Positions 57,882 through 64,000 of a stretch of DNA of 64,000 bases are shown here, one piece after another. Both the position numbers and the translations under genes were made by a program. The notes under the pieces are model-generated. The model was not told the origin of the DNA. It worked only from the letters and a program-made list of their open reading frames with translations, and did no database searches. Each line of letters opens with the position of its first letter. The stretch's first letter is position 1. Origin of the DNA: Verrucomicrobiota bacterium (GTDB lineage Bacteria; Verrucomicrobiota; Verrucomicrobiia; Limisphaerales; UBA1319); the NCBI GenBank assembly GCA_022709905.1, contig JAKLHY010000044.1, forward strand, positions 1 to 64,000. The letters run 5' to 3'.

Positions 57882-60659
57882 CTACAGGGTGATTTCTGCC
57901 CGAACCATTTTCCGGGCTTCGTTTTTGACCAGCTGGAAGCCCAGTTTTTCGCAAACCTGGAGCATCTCCGTATTCTCGGGGAGAATATCGGCGCTGATCT
58001 GCCCGACTTTTTCGTTTCGGCCCACCTGAAGGATCAGCTTCATCAGCTGCGTGCCGATGCCCTGCTTCTGGTATTCATCACTGACCACGATGGCGAATTC
58101 GCCATTGTTCGTCGGGAAGATCTTGCTCAAGCGGCCCACGCCGAGAATCTTGGATTCGCCTTTTTTGGCGTCTTTCTGTTCGACGACGAGGGCGATTTCC
58201 CGGTCGTAGTCATTGCAGCAAATCCGGATCAAGCGGTCATGGGCGACGCGCTGCCCCAGATTGATGTTCTTGAAATAGCGGAGGTAAACGCTGCGCTCGG
58301 TCAGGCTCTCATGGAATTTGACCATGAGCGGCTCGTCTTCCGGACGGATGGGGCGGATGGTGACTGGGGCGCCATCCTTCAGGGTCCACGGGGAAATGTA
58401 CCGGGTTGGGTAGGGCCGGATGGCGAGCTTGGGCAGCTGATCGGCTGTGGTCTTGGGATCGTGCAGGATCACGCGCGCATCCAGGGCCACGAGATCTTCG
58501 GCGGAGGCAAACAGCGGATTAATGTCAATTTCTTTGATCCATTGCTGTTCAGCGACCAGTTGGCTGAATCCGACTAGGAGTTTTTCCAGGGCTACCAGGT
58601 CGACGGCTTTGCGGCCGCGAACCCCTTTCAAGGCATGATAGATCTTGGTTTGCTCCATCATGCGCCGGGCCAGCGTCGTATTGAGGGGGGGCAATCCCAG
58701 GGCGCGGTCTTTGAACACTTCAACCAGCTGGCCGCCCAACCCGAACAGGAGCACGGGCCCGAATTGCGGATCGATGCTGCTTCCCAGGATGATCTCGTAA
58801 CCTTCCTTCAGATTGATCATTTTCTGGACGGTCACACCTTGGAAATGCTGAGCGCCAACCTTCTGGGTGACGGAGGTCTGGATGGCCTCGAAGGCCTTGC
58901 GGACGTCGGCCTCGTCTTTCAGATTGAGTTGCACGCCACCCACATCGGTCTTGTGCGTGATGGTTTCCGAGAAGAGCTTCAGCACGATCGGATACCCGAT
59001 GGTCTTGGCGAGGGCGGCCGCTTCATCCTGGGTCTTGGCCACTTTGGTGACCACGGTCGGAATGCCGTAGCAGGAAAGCAATTCCTTGGACTCGGCTTCG
59101 GTCAGGATGGTGCGGCCGGTTTTCCTGACGGCTTCGACCATCGCCTCGGCTTTGGATCGGCCGGAGGCCATGTCCGCCGGATCGGCCGAGGGCAAAGGTG
59201 TTTCGTAAAGCGCCCGCAAGTTTTCGTTGTAACGCCACATCGTGGCAAAAACCCGGGCGGCGGTGTCAGGATAGGCGAAGGTCGGAATGCCGGCGCGGTT
59301 GAGGATGTGCTCGCCCGCGGCTACGTCGGTGCCTCCCATCCAGCTGGCCAGCACCGGTTTGCCTTCGATATGTCCAAATTGGATCAGCTTTTCGGCGGTG
59401 GCTGTGGATTCGGTCATCGCCTGCGGAGTCAGGATGACCAGCAGGCCGTCGCTGTTCTTGTCGCGGCCCGCGATATCCAGGGTCTTGGCGTAGACCTCGG
59501 CGCTGGCGTCGCCCAAGACATCGATCGGATTATTGTGGCTCCATGCGGCAGGCAGAAACTTATTCAAGGCGCCGATGGTTTCCGGGGTGATTTCTGATAG
59601 GGCGCCCCCGCTGGTCAGCAGGGCATCGGTGGCCAAAACGCCCGGACCGCCGGCATTGGTAATCAATGTCAGACGGTTCCCCTGAGGCCGCGGCTGCTTG
59701 GACAACACCTCGGCCATGTTGAAAAGGTCCGAGACGTTATTGACGCGCAACACGCCAGAACGTTTGAAAGCGGCTTCCAGGACATCGTCGCTTCCGGTCA
59801 AGGAGCCCGTGTGCGATGCGGCGGCCTTGGCGGCGCCCTCGGTGCGTCCCGGTTTAATGACAATGATGGGCTTGGTCAGCGCCACCTCGCGGGCGGCCGA
59901 TAGAAACGCCCGGGCGTCCCCGATGGTTTCCATGTAGATCACGATGCTCTTCGTGTTGGGATCATCACTCAAATAGCTGATTAGATCCCCCCAGCCGACA
60001 TCCAGCATCGAACCAATCGAAACAAAGGCGCTGAATCCCACCAACTCCCGGAGGGACCAATCCAGCACGGCTGTGCAGAGCGCCCCCGATTGACTGATAA
60101 AGGCCACATTACCCCGCCGGGCCATCGTCGTCGCAAAGGTCGCGTTTACCCCCGTCAGCGGATTCATCATGCCCAGACAGTTCGGACCAATCAGGCGCAT
60201 GTTACCCCGCCGAACATGATGCAAAACCTGGCGCTCCAACTCCACGCCCGCGGCACCCGTCTCCTTGAAACCAGCCGAAATCACAATCATCCCCGGCACG
60301 CCCACATCCGCGCACTCGCTCACAATCGCCGGAACCGAAGCCGCCGGAGTCGTCACCACCACGAGATCGGGTTTCTCCGGCAATTGCGATACTTTAGGAT
60401 AGGCCTTGATCCCGAGCACACTCGGACGCGTCGGATTTACGGGGTATACCGGCCCGCCGAACGGTGTGCTCATCAGATTCCACAGAACCGTCCGGCCTAC
60501 GCTGCCCATCTTCTCCGTAGCCCCGACCAGGGCAACCGACTTGGGTTTGAAAATCGCGTCGAGAGGATGGGATCGGCCTCCCCGCAAAACGTCGTGGGCC
60601 GGATCAGCCGAACCTGGAGAAGCGGAGGGGTCCTGGCGGGAAAATGAAATGGCGGACAT
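57882..60659 (-). CDS. ADP-forming acyl-CoA synthetase fused to a GNAT acetyltransferase
   Basis: A 925-residue fusion. Order: CoA-binding domain (about 40-170; IFKPKSVALVGATEKMGSVG), succinyl-CoA-ligase-like domain (about 190-480; FISQSGALCTAVLDW), ATP-grasp domain (about 510-730; PIVLKLFSETITHKTDVGGV), and a GNAT domain at the end (about 760-915; SDEYQKQGIGTQLMKLI). This plan is shared by archaeal-type ADP-forming acetyl-CoA synthetases and by Pat/YfiQ protein acetyltransferases, in which the synthetase part is inactive. If active, it makes ATP from acetyl-CoA with acetate as product. An AAAGGA ribosome site precedes the ATG. It is the gene just upstream of hdrC, with the same orientation. 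Confidence 0.85.
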   Translation of the reverse strand: MSAISFSRQDPSASPGSADPAHDVLRGGRSHPLDAIFKPKSVALVGATEKMGSVGRTVLWNLMSTPFGGPVYPVNPTRPSVLGIKAYPKVSQLPEKPDLVVVTTPAASVPAIVSECADVGVPGMIVISAGFKETGAAGVELERQVLHHVRRGNMRLIGPNCLGMMNPLTGVNATFATTMARRGNVAFISQSGALCTAVLDWSLRELVGFSAFVSIGSMLDVGWGDLISYLSDDPNTKSIVIYMETIGDARAFLSAAREVALTKPIIVIKPGRTEGAAKAAASHTGSLTGSDDVLEAAFKRSGVLRVNNVSDLFNMAEVLSKQPRPQGNRLTLITNAGGPGVLATDALLTSGGALSEITPETIGALNKFLPAAWSHNNPIDVLGDASAEVYAKTLDIAGRDKNSDGLLVILTPQAMTESTATAEKLIQFGHIEGKPVLASWMGGTDVAAGEHILNRAGIPTFAYPDTAARVFATMWRYNENLRALYETPLPSADPADMASGRSKAEAMVEAVRKTGRTILTEAESKELLSCYGIPTVVTKVAKTQDEAAALAKTIGYPIVLKLFSETITHKTDVGGVQLNLKDEADVRKAFEAIQTSVTQKVGAQHFQGVTVQKMINLKEGYEIILGSSIDPQFGPVLLFGLGGQLVEVFKDRALGLPPLNTTLARRMMEQTKIYHALKGVRGRKAVDLVALEKLLVGFSQLVAEQQWIKEIDINPLFASAEDLVALDARVILHDPKTTADQLPKLAIRPYPTRYISPWTLKDGAPVTIRPIRPEDEPLMVKFHESLTERSVYLRYFKNINLGQRVAHDRLIRICCNDYDREIALVVEQKDAKKGESKILGVGRLSKIFPTNNGEFAIVVSDEYQKQGIGTQLMKLILQVGRNEKVGQISADILPENTEMLQVCEKLGFQLVKNEARKMVRAEITL

Positions 60660-61057
60660 GAGTATTCCTTTTCTAGTCTTAAGTTGTCTAATGTCGATTT
60701 CGATTGCTCAATAAAACTTATGGTTTCAATTTAGTGAGCGAACAAAGATCATAGTTTCTAATGAGTCATGCGCAGTGCCAAGCTTATTTTTTCATTCGCA
60801 AACTAGCATCGCGATTCCCGCGATACTCCACCCATGTTGCCAATCTCTTTACCTTTTTTGACGTTCCCCGAAGGCAAGAAAAGGCCATATCCGAAAAAGC
60901 GCCTGCCCAGGTTTTATCTCGCCATTCAAAGATATTTCACGAACGTTAATGGTCCCCGGCGCCGGCTCCGGAGAGCCGGACATCGAATACTTGCAGGAGG
61001 CGTGCCCGCGCGCGCCGACCCAGACCCAGCGAAGCGTTCCAGCTCCTGGATACGGGC
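60660..61057. other. Intergenic region between acyl-CoA synthetase and MsbA-like genes
   Basis: About 400 bases hold no gene. The 150 bases next to the synthetase start are A/T-rich and should contain its promoter; no confident hexamers. CCGGCTC (60962-60968) and GAGCCGG (60973-60979) form a 7-base stem with a CGGA loop downstream of the MsbA-like gene stop; no T run, so it is a weak terminator candidate for that gene. Confidence 0.35.
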
Positions 61058-62884
61058 TCAGACGGGCTGAAACTGGAGTTCGTAAAGGCGCTGATAAACG
61101 CCCCCCTTGTCGAGGAGTTCTTCGTGGCGGCCGGTTTCCACGATTCTGCCCTGATCCATGACCACAATCAGGTCGGCGTTTTGGATGGTGGACAGCCGGT
61201 GGGCGATGCAGAGGGTGGTGCGGCCCTGCATGAGTTCGTCCAGGGCCTGTTGGACCAGCCGTTCGGATTCCGTATCGAGGGCGCTGGTGGCCTCGTCGAG
61301 GATCAGGATGGGCGCGTTCTTGAGGATGGCGCGGGCAATGGCGATTCGCTGGCGTTGTCCTCCGGACAGGGCCAGTCCCTTTTCACCAATTACGGAGCGG
61401 TATCCCTGGGGTTTTTCGGTGACAAAACCATGGGCCAAGGCGCGTTGGGCGGCCCTCTCGATTTCGGCCTCGGTAGCCTGGGGATTCCCGACAGCAATGT
61501 TCTGAATCACCGTGTCATTGAAGAGGAAGGTCTCCTGGGTGACGACCGCGATCTGAGACCGCAGATCGGCCAGACGGACCTGGCGCAAATCGGTGGAGCC
61601 GATCCGAATGCAGCCTTGTTCGGGATCGTAGAACCGGAGCAGCAGGTTGGCGACGGTGGTTTTGCCCGAACCGCTGCTGCCAACCAGGGCGCAAACCTGG
61701 CCGGGGTTGATCGTAAGGGAGAATCCCCGCAACACCGGTTTTTCGTCGTATCGGAAATGGACGTTCTCAAAGTGAATTGGGGCGCCATCGGCCTTCAAGG
61801 CGACAGGCTGGGGGGGATCGACCACCAGGTTCCGGACATCCAGCAGCTCGAAGATGCGCTGTCCGGCCGCGCTGCCTTGGGCCATCTGGTTATGGAGCCG
61901 GCTGAGGGCTTTGATCGGCTGGTACATGAGGAATATGGAGCCGGCAAACTGGATGAAATCACCGGCTTTCATGCTCTTGTCGTCGTTCCATAAGGCATAG
62001 ATCAGCACCAGGGCAACCCCCAAGGCGCCAAAAAACTCGGAGAGTACTCCCGGCATTTCATGGGATCGTACCAGGCGCATGGCGTGCTTGACATATTGCC
62101 GGGTGGTTTCCTTGAAACGCGCCAGCAGGTTGGATTCCAGGTTATAGGCCTTGATAATGCGGTTGCAGGTGAAATCCTCGTGCATCAGGCTGGTGAGGTC
62201 CGCGTTGAGCTCCTGCATCGCCCGCACCGCGCGCCTGACTTTGCGCGCGTAAATCCGGATGGGGACCAGCAACACCGGGAAGACAATCAGGGAAATCAAG
62301 GTGAGCTTCATGTGCTGGGATAGCAGAATCCCCAGCATCACCACGATGGTAAAGGGATCCCGCACAATCGAGGCCACGGAAACGCGGATCACATTCTGCA
62401 AAACCGTCGTGTCGTTGCTGATTCGGGAGATTAACTCGCCAGTGCTCGCCCGGCTGAAAAATCCCAGGCTCAGGTTCTGCAGATGATCAAAAAGATGCTG
62501 TCTGAGATCGGCCACGGCGCGGAATGCGGCCCAGTTCATGAAGTAAACGTTCAGATACGTGCAAACCCCTCGAGCCGCCATGATAACGGGAATCAAGAGG
62601 ATGGACAACAACACCGCCCACTGCGATTGCTCGAGCTGCAATCCCGAAAACCACTTTTCGATCGCAAACGCCCAAGCTTGAATCCAATCCGGCTCCTGCC
62701 CCTCGGCCACCAGAGCCTTTTGCTCTCCGCCCAACCGGGCTACCACGAGGTTGACGGCCACTTTGACGTTCAGCATCAGCGCCCCGTTCGACGCCGCGCA
62801 CAAAATCCCAAAGACACAGCCCAACAGAAACCTGAATCGATACGGAACCAGGTAGATCCATAGCCTGCGCCAAAAAACCTTCAT
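61058..62884 (-). CDS. ABC exporter, MsbA-like (fused permease and ATPase)
   Basis: A 608-residue half-transporter: six membrane helices (about 15-320), then an ATP-binding domain with Walker A GSSGSGKTT, signature LSGGQRQR and Walker B ILILDEATSALD. The short insert after the first helix (about residues 45-65) contains ARLGGEQKALVAEGQEPDW, an external loop. MsbA flips lipid A-core across the inner membrane; other close relatives export peptides or drugs, so lipid export is likely but unproven. The kinase and carbamoyltransferase genes of the glycan locus would give a suitable substrate, but they are 16 kb away. Confidence 0.88.
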   Translation of the reverse strand: MKVFWRRLWIYLVPYRFRFLLGCVFGILCAASNGALMLNVKVAVNLVVARLGGEQKALVAEGQEPDWIQAWAFAIEKWFSGLQLEQSQWAVLLSILLIPVIMAARGVCTYLNVYFMNWAAFRAVADLRQHLFDHLQNLSLGFFSRASTGELISRISNDTTVLQNVIRVSVASIVRDPFTIVVMLGILLSQHMKLTLISLIVFPVLLVPIRIYARKVRRAVRAMQELNADLTSLMHEDFTCNRIIKAYNLESNLLARFKETTRQYVKHAMRLVRSHEMPGVLSEFFGALGVALVLIYALWNDDKSMKAGDFIQFAGSIFLMYQPIKALSRLHNQMAQGSAAGQRIFELLDVRNLVVDPPQPVALKADGAPIHFENVHFRYDEKPVLRGFSLTINPGQVCALVGSSGSGKTTVANLLLRFYDPEQGCIRIGSTDLRQVRLADLRSQIAVVTQETFLFNDTVIQNIAVGNPQATEAEIERAAQRALAHGFVTEKPQGYRSVIGEKGLALSGGQRQRIAIARAILKNAPILILDEATSALDTESERLVQQALDELMQGRTTLCIAHRLSTIQNADLIVVMDQGRIVETGRHEELLDKGGVYQRLYELQFQPV

Positions 62885-63201
62885 GCAGCCCTTTCCCGGA
62901 CCGGAATGCCCACAACGGCCTTCAGGGCCTTCGTTTCGCGCCGGGCTCGCTGCCGGTTTTTTTTCAGGTCGTTTTCCTCAGGCATAGTTGACGCCTCATC
63001 ATACTCATACACCTCGCCTGCGGATCTTGAACGGCAGAGAAATTCCAATCCCCGTTCCCAATCGACACGCGATTGGCAAGGGCGGCCATGTTCTCACCGA
63101 ATAGCCGCCGGTTCAACAGCGTTTCGTCCGGCGAACTCGAATTCTGCCCCGCGTCAGGGCTGCCCAGGGGCCGGATCCAGGGCCGGAACGTTCGATCAGG
63201 C
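62885..63201. other. Intergenic region before the MsbA-like gene
   Basis: About 320 bases hold no convincing gene, although short open frames occur on both strands. A T run (62961-62968) lies within TGCCGGTTTTTTTTCAGG. The MsbA-like gene start is at the left end, so its promoter should be here; none could be assigned. Confidence 0.3.
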
Positions 63202-63912
63202 TTACAACAGCTTCTTTTTGGCCTCGTCGGGGACCGTGAGTTTGGTGGCGCCAACGTCTTTGAGTTCCACCGTGGTTATGCGGTCGTTTTCGAATTCATT
63301 ATTATTAAAGCTCACCGTTCCTTTGAGCTTGAACTCGTATTTCACGAGGGCGCCTTCCTTCAGCCAGAACTTCACCGATCCCTGGGCATTGCTGACCTTG
63401 GGGCCTTCGTCGCCGCCGGACGGTCTCCAGGTCAACAATGTTTTCGCCCCTTCCTCGGTGAGGTCAGCGGCAAAGGCGTCATTGTCTTTTTTGATTTCCT
63501 TGGCAAAGGACAGGAGTTGCCCGGCCTGGGCGGCAGGCGCTTTGAAATTGCGGATGATGATCCCGAAGAACCGCCCGGGACCTTCGCTGCCTTCCAATTC
63601 CGATAACGACTGCCAGCCGCCGTCAGGACCCGATACGGCGCCTTTGTCGCCCTTGAGCACAAACTGGCTGGTGTTATCGCCGAAACTCATCGAGACCTGC
63701 GTGAATCCATCCTTTTCGGCTTTCCCATCCCAAGGCCCGGGCTTGAAAGGACTGTCTTCGGGAACCACCGTCGTCATTCGCCAGCTGTAATTGGCCTTTT
63801 CAGCGAGCGCTTTCGTCGCGGTTTGAATCTGTTCTTTGGGACTGCCATCGGCCGCCCGGACGCCAGGAACGAGCGACAGCATGGCGGCTGCGAACAAAGA
63901 TATGCTCTTCAT
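63202..63912 (-). CDS. Secreted protein of unknown function
   Basis: A 236-residue protein with a signal peptide (SISLFAAAMLSLVPGVRAAD). The mature part alternates short strands and charged helices: KALAEKANYSWRMTTVVPED, then QFVLKGDKGAVSGPDGGWQSLSE, and a C-terminal ELKDVGATKLTVPDEAKKKLL. It has the general look of an outer-membrane lipoprotein carrier or a small beta-sheet protein, but no family was recognised. ATG 63912 is used because the signal peptide follows directly. Neighbour on the left is the MsbA-like gene on the same strand. Confidence 0.75.
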   Translation of the reverse strand: MKSISLFAAAMLSLVPGVRAADGSPKEQIQTATKALAEKANYSWRMTTVVPEDSPFKPGPWDGKAEKDGFTQVSMSFGDNTSQFVLKGDKGAVSGPDGGWQSLSELEGSEGPGRFFGIIIRNFKAPAAQAGQLLSFAKEIKKDNDAFAADLTEEGAKTLLTWRPSGGDEGPKVSNAQGSVKFWLKEGALVKYEFKLKGTVSFNNNEFENDRITTVELKDVGATKLTVPDEAKKKLL

Positions 63913-64000
63913 GATTGGACCTTTGATTGAGTTTTGCGGATTAGTGAATGGCTGTCTGCTGCCATTCATTATCCATAGCGCCGGTAATAGGTTGAGCGCA

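Noticed and set aside
1..64000. tRNA and rRNA genes or CRISPR arrays
   Set aside because: No tRNA-like T-loop sequence in gaps, no rRNA segments and no regularly spaced repeats were seen, though a tRNA scan was not run.

Overview
The window looks like a chromosomal piece of a bacterium of the Verrucomicrobiota/PVC group, probably an anaerobic or facultative lineage and possibly from a metagenome bin. The evidence is the mix of gene families: a DUF1080 secreted protein, a FTLIELLVVIAII-type prepilin, an exosortase locus, a Rho that starts directly at the RNA-binding domain, an EF-P with a PGN tip, and an IF-3 with a long C-terminal tail. No rRNA, tRNA, CRISPR array, transposase or phage gene was seen. 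This placement is an inference and was not tested by any search.

Layout. 1-7.6 kb: the start of a GH9-type glycosidase (running off the left edge), an ABC exporter, a DUF1080 protein, a large K+-independent-type membrane pyrophosphatase and GDP-mannose 4,6-dehydratase. 7.6-19.9 kb: housekeeping genes (HU-like protein, WYL regulator, rho, efp, a PfkB kinase, mnmG, infC, a ubiE/menG methyltransferase, asnA) with a prepilin-like protein and a small lipoprotein. 19.9-29.4 kb: DsbD-like protein, GltD-like oxidoreductase, a secreted protein with a structured leader, thyA-folA, a response regulator/histidine kinase fusion, an alpha/beta hydrolase and an aldo/keto reductase.

29.6-45.6 kb is the most unusual accessory region. 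A chemoreceptor remnant and a GT39-like glycosyltransferase are followed by five genes with six lipopolysaccharide-kinase-like domains (WaaP/InaA/Kdo-kinase fold), two divergent alkaline-phosphatase-superfamily hydrolases, an AT-richer cysC-sat pair for PAPS synthesis, two SAM methyltransferases and a NodU/CmcH carbamoyltransferase. I read this as a surface-glycan or lipid decoration locus (phosphorylation, possibly sulfation, methylation, carbamoylation). Between the carbamoyltransferase and tadA lie a stand-alone CBM48 gene, a candidate branched RNA structure and a palindromic repeat-like element.

45.6-50.6 kb: tadA, a NUDIX gene, then an exosortase module (TPR membrane protein, exosortase, EpsI-like protein) on the minus strand. 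50.6-60.7 kb: a compact minus-strand cluster hdrC-hdrB-hdrA-mvhD-mvhG-mvhA-protease, encoding a soluble [NiFe]-hydrogenase/heterodisulfide-reductase complex as known for flavin-based electron bifurcation, preceded by an ADP-forming acyl-CoA synthetase fused to a GNAT domain. With the pyrophosphatase this suggests H2- and acetate-linked anaerobic energy conservation. The window ends with an MsbA-like exporter and a secreted protein.

Coordinates were worked out by eye. RNA structures and promoters come from manual base-pair reading and have not been folded or tested.
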